A DNA stretch of 64,000 nt from Saprospiraceae bacterium (GCA_016716335.1 JADJWN010000005.1:124001-188000); one strand, 5' to 3'. Counted from the first letter of the stretch, positions 16,187 through 24,944 are shown. Program-made: numbers and translations. Notes: a model not told the origin generated them from the letters alone.

Positions 16187-17114
16187 CCTCGTTAGTCGTA
16201 GCGTCCTCGCTACGATTGAATATTCTTACGGTTTCCAGCCGGAGATATATCGTTGGCAGCCCCCCGTTAGTCGCAGCATCCCCGCTACGATTCGATATCC
16301 ACACGTTTTCCAGCCGGCAATAGCTCATTGCAACACTGTTGGATGTTACATCCCCATTAGCGAGTTGGTTGCAGCGTCCCCGCTGCAACTCTACTTCCCC
16401 CACTACGACCTCGTTAGTCGTAGCGTCCTCGCTACGATTCAATATCCACACGGTTTCCAGCCGGCAATAGGTCATTGCCCTCGTTAGTCGTAGCGTCCTC
16501 GCTACGATTGAATATTCTTACGGTTTCCAGCCGGAGATACATCGTTGGCAGCCCCCCGTAAGTCGCAGCGTCCCCGCTACGATTCGATATCCACACGTTT
16601 TCCAGCCGGCAATAGCTCATTGCAACACTGTTGGATGTTACATCCCCACTAGCGAGTTGGTTGCAGCGTCCCCGCTGCAACTCTACTTTCCCCACTACGA
16701 TCCCCCGTTAGTCGTAGCGTCCTCGCTACGATTGAATATTCTTACGGTTTCCAGCCGGAGATACATCGTTGGCAGCCCCCGTAAGTCGCAGCATCCCCGC
16801 TACGATTCAATATACACTCGGTTTCCAGCCGGCAATAGGTCATTGCAACACCGTTGGATGTTACATTCCCACTAGCAAGTTAGTTGCAGCGTCTCCGCTG
16901 CAACTTTACTTCCCCCCATGTTAGTCCTAGCATCCCCGCTACGATTCAATATCCACACGGTTTCCAGCCGGCAATAGGTCATTGCCCTCGTTAGTCGTAG
17001 CGTCCTCGCTACGATTGAATATTCTTACGGTTTCCAGCCGGAGATACATCGTTGGCAGCCCCCCGTAAGTCGCAGTTCCCCGCTACGATTCAATATACAC
17101 ACGGTTTCCAGCCG
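16187..17114 (+). repeat. Hairpin-repeat array 2, directly downstream of nosY
   Basis: About 930 bases made of the same units as array 1, in the same orientation. Exact TCGTAGCG-TCCT-CGCTACGA cores lie at 16196-16215, 16418-16437, 16488-16507, 16712-16731 and 16995-17014, mixed with degenerate cores (TCGCAGCATCCCCGC). A variant unit has GTTGCAGCG-TCCC-CGCTGCAAC, a perfect 9-bp stem of different sequence, and GGATGT-T-ACATCC nearby. Units alternate between the GGCAATAGGTCATTGCC and GGAGATACATCGTTGGCAG tails. Minus-strand ORFs (16170-16475, 16432-16695) only reflect the repeat phase. Confidence 0.92.
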
Positions 17115-17160
17115 AAGTCAAAAATGGCTCCTCAGATTCACCAATGATTTTTGATAATGG

Positions 17161-17192
17161 TTGGAAAAATCCGGGGGATTTCATTACTTTTG
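17161..17192 (+). promoter_or_regulatory. Promoter of the 41-residue membrane protein
   Basis: TTG at 17161-17163, 21-base spacer, TACTTTTG at 17185-17192: both elements of the Bacteroidota housekeeping promoter, 26 bases before the ATG. Confidence 0.75.
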
Positions 17193-17218
17193 CCCACTGA
17201 AATTAAAATCAATCTATC

Positions 17219-17344
17219 ATGGCCGCCAATAATGATTACGGAAGAAAAGGTGCTATCTTTGGCAAAATCATTCTCACGATTATCCTGTTTATCATATTGT
17301 TGATCTGGATATATCAGAAAAACTTCACCTTCCTTTCCAATTGA
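17219..17344 (+). CDS. 41-residue single-pass membrane protein
   Basis: ATG 17219 to TGA 17342-17344. The sequence has a polar N-terminus (MAANNDYGRKGAIFGK), one hydrophobic helix (IILTIILFIILLIWIY) and a short tail QKNFTFLSN. A two-element promoter stands directly upstream, which supports that it is expressed. It is likely oriented by the Arg-Lys before the helix. Function unknown; such mini membrane proteins often modulate a larger complex. Confidence 0.65.
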   Translation: MAANNDYGRKGAIFGKIILTIILFIILLIWIYQKNFTFLSN

Positions 17345-17415
17345 TATTCCTGAAACTGTTATTATCTGTCGAAAATATAATCCATTGGACTTAGTGTGCC
17401 AGTGATGTTTTCATT

Positions 17416-18156
17416 ATGTACAAGCACAAGAAAGTCATAGTAGTATTGCCTGCCTATAATGCAGCGCAGACACTCGAAAAAACCTACCGGGAGATTCCTA
17501 TGGATCTCGTGGATGAGGTCATTTTGTGTGATGATGCCAGCAGAGACAATACCGTAGAACTGGCAAAATCCCTGGGGATTACACACATCATCAGCCATCC
17601 TAAAAACAAAGGATACGGAGGTAACCAAAAATCTCTGTATAATAAAGCACTGGAACTGAAGGGAGATATTATTATCATGCTCCATCCCGACTATCAGTAC
17701 ACACCTTTGCTTATCCCATCCTTTGTCAATATCATCGGTGAAGGCTTGTATCCTGTAGTGTTAGGTTCAAGAATATTGGGAAAGGGGGCATTGAAAGGTG
17801 GTATGCCTCTGTATAAGTATATAGCCAACCGCTTTCTGACTATGTTTCAGAATCTTTTGATTGGATACAAACTCTCCGAATACCACACCGGATACCGGGC
17901 TTTCAGTGCTGAGGTGCTCAGATCCATCAACTACAATGCCAATTCTGATGACTTTGTGTTTGATAACCAGATGCTTTCGCAGATTATCTATAAAGGCTTT
18001 GACATAGCCGAAGTCACCTGCCCCACCAAATATTTTGAAGAAGCCTCGTCCATCAATTTCAGCCGCAGTGTAAAGTATGGTCTGGGGGTACTCCGTGTAT
18101 CAGTTACCCATCTGCTGTGCAGGATCGGTCTGCTCCGGTCGGAAATCTATAAATAA
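17416..18156 (+). CDS. Glycosyltransferase family 2
   Basis: 246 residues. GT-A fold: VIVVLPAYNAAQTLEKTYRE at the N-terminus, the ILCDDASRDNT sugar-nucleotide segment, NKGYGGNQKSLYNKAL, and a DxD-like HPDYQY. It lacks the C-terminal membrane helices of dolichol-phosphate mannose synthases with GtrA fusions. Likely transfers a sugar to a lipid or polysaccharide acceptor in the cytoplasm; substrate unknown. arfB follows after 21 bases. Confidence 0.88.
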   Translation: MYKHKKVIVVLPAYNAAQTLEKTYREIPMDLVDEVILCDDASRDNTVELAKSLGITHIISHPKNKGYGGNQKSLYNKALELKGDIIIMLHPDYQYTPLLIPSFVNIIGEGLYPVVLGSRILGKGALKGGMPLYKYIANRFLTMFQNLLIGYKLSEYHTGYRAFSAEVLRSINYNANSDDFVFDNQMLSQIIYKGFDIAEVTCPTKYFEEASSINFSRSVKYGLGVLRVSVTHLLCRIGLLRSEIYK

Positions 18157-18177
18157 TACAATTGTATAAAATATCGA

Positions 18178-18612
18178 ATGGTGGGTCAAACTCCGGATTT
18201 AGATAAGCTGATCGGAGAATGTGAGTTCTCATACGCTCTATCAGGAGGCCCGGGAGGACAACATGCCAATAAGGTGGAAACTAAAGTAGAGCTGCGCTTC
18301 AATATTATAAAATCCGGTTTCCTCTCTGAAGAACAAAAACGACTGCTTATACAAAAAGCAGGTCAATACGGTATTGATGGTGGGAATTCAATTCTGATCA
18401 AATCATCCGGATTCAGAAGCAAGGGTCAAAATAGAAAGGAAGTTATCAGGAAGTTTGAGCAATGGCTCAAAAATGCATTGAAACAACCCAAAAAAAGAAT
18501 ACTCACACAGATACCCGAATCTGTTAAAGAAAAGCGTATAAAAAGTAAAAGACGGAATTCTGCATTGAAACAAGGTAGAGGAAACCTTAAAGCAAAGTTG
18601 AGTATTAAATAA
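18178..18612 (+). CDS. arfB: Alternative ribosome-rescue factor ArfB (YaeJ-type peptidyl-tRNA hydrolase)
   Basis: 144 residues. GGQ at 26-28 in SGGPGGQHANKVETKVELRF, the catalytic motif of class I release factors, without their codon-recognition domain. The basic C-terminal tail (ESVKEKRIKSKRRNSALKQG) matches the segment that enters the empty mRNA channel of stalled ribosomes. It hydrolyses peptidyl-tRNA on non-stop complexes. Confidence 0.93.
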   Translation: MVGQTPDLDKLIGECEFSYALSGGPGGQHANKVETKVELRFNIIKSGFLSEEQKRLLIQKAGQYGIDGGNSILIKSSGFRSKGQNRKEVIRKFEQWLKNALKQPKKRILTQIPESVKEKRIKSKRRNSALKQGRGNLKAKLSIK

Positions 18613-18618
18613 AAAATG

Positions 18619-18714
18619 GGCCAGGGTTTATCTTTTATAAGTTTCCGACTCAGATTTACCCTGGCCACACCCTAAATTTGAGAATAAAATAGATAAATAC
18701 CTGTCACTTTTGAC
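18619..18714 (+). repeat. Two-hairpin element, copy 1
   Basis: Stem arms GGCCAGGGTTTATC (18619-18632) and GATTTACCCTGGCC (18653-18666) enclose a loop with AGTTTCCGACTC. The invariant box CACCCTAAATTTGAGAATA... follows (it contains TAAATTTG), then hairpin 2 GTCA-CTTT-TGAC (18703-18714). Confidence 0.85.
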
Positions 18715-18770
18715 TAAGTGTATATTCAGGCCGGGAGGCTCAGAATAACCAATACAACAAACAAAAAACA

Positions 18771-18869
18771 CGAGGGTTTATCTTATAAAAGTTTCCGACT
18801 CCTGATAAACCCTCGCTGCACCCTAAATTTGAGAATAAAATAGATTAAAAATGCTGTCATTTTTGACAG
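18771..18869 (+). repeat. Two-hairpin element, copy 2
   Basis: Perfect 12-bp stem CGAGGGTTTATC (18771-18782) / GATAAACCCTCG (18804-18815), same loop and invariant box, then hairpin 2 CTGTCA-TTTT-TGACAG (18854-18869). Confidence 0.88.
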
Positions 18870-18942
18870 TACATATTTATTTTTGGTTTAATTTATTATC
18901 TAAGATTATGCCATTAAAATCAATTATCCGAAATATAAAAGT

Positions 18943-19044
18943 GCGGGGGTATATCTTACAAAGTTTCCGACTCCTGACAGACCCCCGCTGCACCCTAAAT
19001 TTGAGAATAAAATAGATTTCAAAAAATTCACCACTTTTGATGAA
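18943..19044 (+). repeat. Two-hairpin element, copy 3
   Basis: Stem GCGGGGGTATATC (18943-18955) / GACAGACCCCCGC (18976-18988) with two internal mismatches, same loop and box. Hairpin 2 is TTCACCA-CTTT-TGATGAA (19027-19044), with one C/A mismatch. Confidence 0.85.
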
Positions 19045-19116
19045 TCAAAAAAGAAAACTTGTTTAATCTTTGAGAGAACCTGTCCAAATTCCATACTCTC
19101 ATGCGACACAAAACGT

Positions 19117-19215
19117 GCGGGGGTGTATCTTTAAAAGTTTCCGACTCCTGATAAACCCCCGCTGCACCCTAAATTTGAGAATAAAATAGATTTGAAACAT
19201 TCGTCACTTTTGACG
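19117..19215 (+). repeat. Two-hairpin element, copy 4
   Basis: Stem GCGGGGGTGTATC (19117-19129) / GATAAACCCCCGC (19150-19162) with one mismatch, same loop and box, then hairpin 2 CGTCA-CTTT-TGACG (19202-19215). Confidence 0.87.
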
Positions 19216-19955
19216 TGGTTCTTTGGTCAGACAAATGTGCTATCATGCCGGCTGGGATGATAACTGTTCTGACATTTTATCATTATTGGTTTTGTTAGAA
19301 ACCTTTCGATGTCAACTTAATTTGCGGAAAATTTACTGTGTGGGATGATAGGTTAACTTTAAATACTTTATGCCTTTGTCTGAACTTAGGTTCTATCTCG
19401 CAGACAAAGACATAAAGAAATTTACCCGGGTTGGTGATTTAGACTTTTACAGTCTTCAGGATGTAAGCTGTTAACTTAAACACCTTCACTCTCGTCACCA
19501 ACTATCCCAAGTACTTTGAGCAATAATAATAATTCTCTCATTGCATTACTTTTTGAAAGTTAGTTAACCTGAAATGAAATTTAGTACAGCAAAGATAAAG
19601 CCAAGTTAGGCGGGGCTATTTAACAGAAGTATAGATGATATTACATCAATAAATCGCTTTAATTTAAGTCATTAATTTTGTAAATAATTGATATACAACG
19701 TAATAGAATTTTATTATATTGTTTTAAATGAGGTTGATTTTGGTAATTTTTATATATGTTTAGTTTAGCATTAATAAAGTTTTTAGCAAGTTATAAAACG
19801 GGTCGAAATTGGTATTTTGATTTATTATAATGTGTAAAACATTTTTTATCAGTATTATATTAAAATTTATCTATATATTTGCTTCTGTGTCTTATAGTAT
19901 ATTATCAACTTTTCAGTGCTATTTGAAACCATAAGAATAAAATTGGATCTGAAAA
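19216..19955. other. AT-rich intergenic region with a nested inverted repeat
   Basis: About 740 bases without a supported gene. At 19430-19502 GTTGGTGA and TCACCAAC close a structure that holds AGACT-TTTAC-AGTCT (19441-19455). TATCAT/ATGATA flank a GC-rich loop near 19231-19254. The rest is very AT-rich and leads into the mosaic gene. Confidence 0.5.
19874..19881 (+). promoter_or_regulatory. -7 box upstream of the 503-residue gene
   Basis: TATATTTG, perfect TAnnTTTG match, 75 bases before ATG 19956. The surroundings are AT-rich, so chance is possible. Confidence 0.45.
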
Positions 19956-21467
19956 ATGCAGGATTTACAAATTTTGTTGAACATTATCAAAAGTCAGAGA
20001 CTCAAGAACGAAATACTTGATAAAAAGCATGAACATAACTTATTAGACAAGTTTGAATACTTGTTGGAGCATTCTGATAATGTAAATGATGAATTTATGG
20101 CAAATGCTCTTTATGGTAATTTATATATTACAGGAAAGTATAATGTATTAAAGTATAGAGTTAAGGAACGTTTGTTAAATAAAATATTCAATTATGCCTC
20201 TAATCATTTTAATTTAAAATCAAGAGTAGGCTCTCTTCATATTATTGGCAAGAACTACACGATTGGAATGATTTTGATGGAATTTGTGCAGAGAGATCTC
20301 GCAATAGACATTTTTGAAAGGACATTGGAACTTGCCGTTAAGTATCAGCATACTCCATTTGTCATTCTAATCTTGAAGCAACTTTTGTATCACTATAGTT
20401 TTATCAGTCCTGATAAGAGGAAAATGGAAAATATCATGATGTTAAGGGAAAAGTATCAGGAGATTTATAATGCCGAGCAATTTGCTGAGAATTGCAATGC
20501 TGAAATATCTTACTTCTATGTGACGAAGAAGTCTGGATTAGATAAAGATCAGTTATCCAGATTTGGAGAAATGATTAATGACTTGATTAAATTGCAAGAG
20601 AAATATTCATCATATGTAGTTAATTTGGTTTCTTTTGACTTAGCAGCTTTTTACTATTTGTATGTCCAGGACTATGATAGAGTTATTAAAATTTCAAAAA
20701 GTGCAGTTACATACTTCAAGGAACTTCAATTTGAGGAAAAACTGGGTATGCTTCAAAGCTTAAATTATATTGCATTGGCAAGTTTATATCAAGGTCTTTA
20801 TCCAGATGCCGACGACTACATATCCAGGGGATTCAGCATTGTCACGGACGGCAGCCGCTACTGGTTCAGGCAGAATGGGATATACTTTCTTTCATCCGTA
20901 CTTCAGCAAAACTATGATCGGATGTATGAAATCTGCAGCAAGGTGGTCAGTCACAAAAAACTGAAGTCTTTTTCAGTAGAGGAGGAGCAGTGGTATATCC
21001 GCGAGGCTTATGTACAGTTTTTGGCCAGAATGGGCAAGGTATCCCCATTGACGGTAGCTGTACAGCAAACCCGCCCATTTGTACTCAGCAGATTTCTCAA
21101 TAGTGTACCCTTTCACTCTAAAGACAAACAGGGGCAGAATATTTCCATTATAGTGGTTCAGATACTCTTTTTGATTCTCGACAGAAAGTACAATGCGGTA
21201 ATTGATAAGATGGAGGGCCTCAATCAGTATAACTACCGTCACCTGAAAAACGACGAAACCTTCCGCTCCAACTGTTTTATAAAAATGCTGCTCCTGATGG
21301 TGAAGGCGGATTTTCACCCGGTGCGTACTGTGACCTACACTTCAGACCTGCACAAAAAATTGCTATCTAAAAAATTTGTATCCAACGAAAACAGTGCCCA
21401 CATTGAAATCATACCTTACGACCAGTTATGGAATGTAGTACTTGAGCTATTACACAGAAATAATTAG
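19956..21467 (+). CDS. Helical-repeat protein of unknown function, mosaic base composition
   Basis: 503 residues, almost entirely helical, with TPR-like spacing (DLAAFYYLYVQDYDRVIKIS, LNYIALASLYQGLYPDADDY). No signal peptide, catalytic motif or named domain recognised. The first ~850 bases use very AT-rich codons like the intergenic DNA before them. From about 20805 on, composition changes sharply to that of the rest of the window (GATGCCGACGACTACATATC onward). The frame stays open across the junction. This suggests an N-terminal part replaced by recombination, or two evolutionary layers. Four two-hairpin elements lie upstream in the same direction. Confidence 0.75.
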   Translation: MQDLQILLNIIKSQRLKNEILDKKHEHNLLDKFEYLLEHSDNVNDEFMANALYGNLYITGKYNVLKYRVKERLLNKIFNYASNHFNLKSRVGSLHIIGKNYTIGMILMEFVQRDLAIDIFERTLELAVKYQHTPFVILILKQLLYHYSFISPDKRKMENIMMLREKYQEIYNAEQFAENCNAEISYFYVTKKSGLDKDQLSRFGEMINDLIKLQEKYSSYVVNLVSFDLAAFYYLYVQDYDRVIKISKSAVTYFKELQFEEKLGMLQSLNYIALASLYQGLYPDADDYISRGFSIVTDGSRYWFRQNGIYFLSSVLQQNYDRMYEICSKVVSHKKLKSFSVEEEQWYIREAYVQFLARMGKVSPLTVAVQQTRPFVLSRFLNSVPFHSKDKQGQNISIIVVQILFLILDRKYNAVIDKMEGLNQYNYRHLKNDETFRSNCFIKMLLLMVKADFHPVRTVTYTSDLHKKLLSKKFVSNENSAHIEIIPYDQLWNVVLELLHRNN

Positions 21468-21519
21468 CGAACTGACCATACTTCAGGCAGAATTTTATAC
21501 TGACTTGTCGAATAATCTG

Positions 21520-21527
21520 TAACTTTG
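21520..21527 (+). promoter_or_regulatory. -7 box that fixes the metalloprotease start
   Basis: TAACTTTG overlaps the GTG at 21525, so that codon cannot be in the mRNA as a start; ATG 21543 is the first usable one. Confidence 0.6.
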
Positions 21528-21542
21528 TGCGATTTTTCATTA

Positions 21543-24500
21543 ATGAATACAAAGGATATGAGGACCTTCTTTGCAGTGCTCCTGCTACTTTCAGGTGCTT
21601 TGACCCTTCATAGTCAGACCTGGACCGAGGTCAGTGAAAGGGATATCGAGATTACCGCTACCAGAGACATTTTTCCGGAAACATACAGACTTTATGCATT
21701 GGACAATGAGGCGATGCGTCTGCTCCTGTGGTCAGCGCCGCATGAAAAGGACACCGATGTACACAGTAGTAAAGTGCAGATTGAGATTATGATGGCAGGT
21801 GGTATATCCGATCTGTTCAGGATAGTGCAGTACGACATGATGGAGCCTGAGCTTGCAGCCAGATTTCCGGACATACGTACTTTTTACGGGGTGTCCACCA
21901 CAGATCCGTACAGATATGTCAGGATAGACTATACAGAGCAGGGTTTTCGGGCGGTAATCAGGGATATCGGGTATCAGGTCTTTATAGATCACTTTCAGAG
22001 AGGTGATAAGACGCACAGGATAGTATATTACCGGCATGATTACAAAAAAACTCCCAAATGGGGATGTTTGGTATCTGGTGATGACCGAAATGCCCGGGAG
22101 CATGATCATGGACAGCGGGGTGTGCTGATTGGAGATTGTCAGTTGAGGTCATACAGACTGGCGCAGGCTACTACGGGAGAGTACAGTAATTACCATGGAG
22201 CTACAAGTCCTGCTCAGGAAGGGGTGGTTATGTCGGCAGTAGTGAACATAATCAACAGAGTCAATCAGGTTTATGAAGCAGAAGTGGCGGTAAGGATGAT
22301 TTTAGTTAACAATACCAACACCCTATTTTATTACAATCCTGCTACTGACCCTTTTACTGGAAATGATGCCGGTATCATGTTGGATCAGAATATAACCAAT
22401 ACCAATAACGTGATAGGCAGTGCCAATTACGATATAGGTCATGTATTTGGTGGTACTGGTAATAATGGAGTGGCATATCTTGCGGGTGTTTGTAACACAA
22501 CCCTAAAAGCCGGTGGGGTAACTACCTCAACAGCTCCGGTAGGGGACCCTTTTTCCATCGACTATGTAGCTCATGAAATGGGCCATCAATTTGGAGGTCA
22601 ACATACTTTTTATAACTCCTGCAACAATAATAGATCCAATGCGTCAGCCATGGAACCGGGAAGTGGTTCTACCATTATGGCTTATGCCGGAATTTGTACC
22701 CCCAACGTACAGAGCAATAGCGATGCCTACTTCCATGCAAGAAGTTTAGAGCAAATTAAGAATTTTATCGCTGGTAATGGTAATGCCTGTGCACAGATTG
22801 TCCCCTCTTTTGTCAATACTGCCCCCGTAGTCACGCCACAGTCCAACTACAGCATACCGGTTTCCACGCCTTTTATACTCACATTAAGTGCTACCGATGC
22901 TGAGAATCATCCACTTACCTTCGCTTGGGAACAAATGAACGCATTTAGTACCCCTGCACAGACTATGCCGCCTGCCACAACTAACACTACTGGACCCATG
23001 TTCAGGAGCATATTTGCTACATCTTCTCCATCCAGATACTTTCCTCCATTGGCCAATGTGATTGCCAATACTACCAACACATGGCAGGTGCTGCCCTCCG
23101 TAGCCCGCAGTATGAGTTTCCGTGGCGTTGCACGGGATTTTACCGGGGTGGCCGGGTGCAACCATGAGACGAATATCACCGTCTCCACCGTAAATGCAGC
23201 GGCAGGTGCGTTTTCAGTGACTTCCTTCAATGCAGCAAGCGTTTGGGTGGAAGGAGAATCCAGAACGATAACCTGGAATGTGGCAAATACCAATGTGGCG
23301 CCGGTTAATGCTCCGAATGTGGATATATTGTTGTCCTATGATGGCGGGAATACCTACCCCACAGTATTATTATCCGGGACTCCTAATGATGGTTCAGAAA
23401 GCATCATTGTACCTGCAGGTACCACAAATCAGGGCAGAATTATGGTGAGAGGTACCAATCATATTTTCTACGACATCAATAATGCGAATATAACGATCCA
23501 GCCGGGCTTTCCTAATTTTGACATGACTTTGAATCCTTCCTCTGAATCCCTCTGTTCGGGGCAAAGCAAGCAAATACAGGTAAATACTCAGAGTATTCTT
23601 GGCTATAACACACCTATTAATTTAAGTATCACAGGGCTTCCGGCAGGTGTGACACATACGTTCAGCCCTAATCCGGTCAACCCGGGAAGTATCAGCGTAC
23701 TTACGCTTACAAATGTTTCAGCCGCCAGCGGAAACTATGCGCCCGTGGTCCAGGGAGTGAGTGGCACACTCAGTCAAAACAGGAACCTGACGTTGACTGT
23801 TCCTGTTGCCATTACATCAGCACCGGCACTATCTGCTCCGGCTGATAATGCTGTTGATATTTTCAAATTACCTTCATTCAGCTGGAGTGCTGTATCCGGA
23901 GCCACCTCCTACGAAATCCAGGTTTCCACTATGATTGACTTTAGTTCACCTGTCATAAGTACTTCGGTTGCTTCAACAGCTTTTACTCCTTCCTCGGCTT
24001 TACAAAGCTACACATTATATTACTGGCGGGTCAGAGGTATCAATGCTTGTGGAACAGGAGTCTGGTCACCAATCAGGAATTTCAGAACCCAGGTATGTGT
24101 TACCTATTCAAGTACTAATGTTCCGATCAATATACCGGCATCAGGAACACCTTCTGTAAATTCAGTTCTGACCATTTCAGATCGTGGGGTACTGACAGAT
24201 CTGGATGTATTGAATCTCACAGGATTACATACCTGGGTGAATGATTTGAGATTCAAATTGATAGCCCCCAATAATGCCAGCCAGTTGTTTTGGGACAGAC
24301 CATGTGGCAGTGAAGATAATTTTAATATTAATTTTGACCAGGATGCTCCTGCAGGTACATGGCCATGTCCGCCCGTGGATGGAGGGTTTTATCGTCCTAA
24401 TAACTCGTTAAATATATTCAATAATTTGTCTTTGAAAGGTACGTGGACATTGAATGTGAGAGACACCGTCAATCTGGACGGCGGAAGCCTTCAGTCCTGG

Positions 24501-24944
24501 AGTCTTGGCGTCTGTATGACTTCGTTTTGCAGGCTTACAGTGGACAATAATCTCGCAGATGGTCCGGGCAGCCTGTTTGCTGCGGTGCAATGTGCCAATT
24601 CAGGAGATACAATCAGATTTGCTACCAATTTTACCAATCAGACCATAAATCTCGGCAATCAGAATCTGGTTATCAATAAAGCACTTTTGATTGAGGCCAA
24701 TCCATCAGCCAACATTCATGTAATCTCCTCTTCTGCTGATCCTACCGTTGTGAATAATAATCTGGTAACGATCAGAGGGCTCAACATACATGCTTCAGGA
24801 CCTGTGAATGGAGCCATCCTGAACACCAATAAACTCGTACTCGAAAACGTCAATGTGTACAACTATCCGGGAGGTAGCTCTCAGGGTACAGTGCGAAATA
24901 ACGGCAATATGGAGATATTGGGCAATTGTAATATTCAGAACTGA
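21543..24944 (+). CDS. Secreted reprolysin-like (M12B-type) zinc metalloprotease with P domain
   Basis: 1133 residues from ATG 21543. Signal peptide (FFAVLLLLSGALTLHSQ), a pro-region (SERDIEITATRDIFPETYRL), then the catalytic domain with HEMGHQFGGQH (HExxHxxGxxH) and a downstream Met-turn candidate (GSTIMAYAGIC). Ig/fibronectin-like repeats follow, including SWSAVSGATSYEIQVSTM, then a proprotein-convertase P domain (LDVLNLTGLHTWVNDLRFKL ... GTWTLNVRDTVNLDGGSLQS). The end is a partial beta-helix-like segment (NNLADGPGSLFAAVQCANSG). No T9SS sorting domain is visible although homologous architectures usually have one, so export beyond the periplasm is unclear. Confidence 0.9.
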   Translation: MNTKDMRTFFAVLLLLSGALTLHSQTWTEVSERDIEITATRDIFPETYRLYALDNEAMRLLLWSAPHEKDTDVHSSKVQIEIMMAGGISDLFRIVQYDMMEPELAARFPDIRTFYGVSTTDPYRYVRIDYTEQGFRAVIRDIGYQVFIDHFQRGDKTHRIVYYRHDYKKTPKWGCLVSGDDRNAREHDHGQRGVLIGDCQLRSYRLAQATTGEYSNYHGATSPAQEGVVMSAVVNIINRVNQVYEAEVAVRMILVNNTNTLFYYNPATDPFTGNDAGIMLDQNITNTNNVIGSANYDIGHVFGGTGNNGVAYLAGVCNTTLKAGGVTTSTAPVGDPFSIDYVAHEMGHQFGGQHTFYNSCNNNRSNASAMEPGSGSTIMAYAGICTPNVQSNSDAYFHARSLEQIKNFIAGNGNACAQIVPSFVNTAPVVTPQSNYSIPVSTPFILTLSATDAENHPLTFAWEQMNAFSTPAQTMPPATTNTTGPMFRSIFATSSPSRYFPPLANVIANTTNTWQVLPSVARSMSFRGVARDFTGVAGCNHETNITVSTVNAAAGAFSVTSFNAASVWVEGESRTITWNVANTNVAPVNAPNVDILLSYDGGNTYPTVLLSGTPNDGSESIIVPAGTTNQGRIMVRGTNHIFYDINNANITIQPGFPNFDMTLNPSSESLCSGQSKQIQVNTQSILGYNTPINLSITGLPAGVTHTFSPNPVNPGSISVLTLTNVSAASGNYAPVVQGVSGTLSQNRNLTLTVPVAITSAPALSAPADNAVDIFKLPSFSWSAVSGATSYEIQVSTMIDFSSPVISTSVASTAFTPSSALQSYTLYYWRVRGINACGTGVWSPIRNFRTQVCVTYSSTNVPINIPASGTPSVNSVLTISDRGVLTDLDVLNLTGLHTWVNDLRFKLIAPNNASQLFWDRPCGSEDNFNINFDQDAPAGTWPCPPVDGGFYRPNNSLNIFNNLSLKGTWTLNVRDTVNLDGGSLQSWSLGVCMTSFCRLTVDNNLADGPGSLFAAVQCANSGDTIRFATNFTNQTINLGNQNLVINKALLIEANPSANIHVISSSADPTVVNNNLVTIRGLNIHASGPVNGAILNTNKLVLENVNVYNYPGGSSQGTVRNNGNMEILGNCNIQN

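Noticed and set aside
16170..16695. Minus-strand ORFs (101 and 87 codons) containing repeated NRSEDATTNE
   Set aside because: They are translations of the hairpin-repeat array; the motif is the complement of the palindromic core and has no promoter or protein character.
16657..16875. Plus-strand ORF in repeat array 2
   Set aside because: Same reason: it is made only of repeat units.
6885..17114. Insertion sequence or composite transposon around the nos cluster
   Set aside because: No transposase or integrase gene and no target-site duplication seen; only the hairpin repeats are shared.
18619..19215. CRISPR array
   Set aside because: Copies are ~100 bases with internal covarying stems and unequal spacers; no cas genes nearby.
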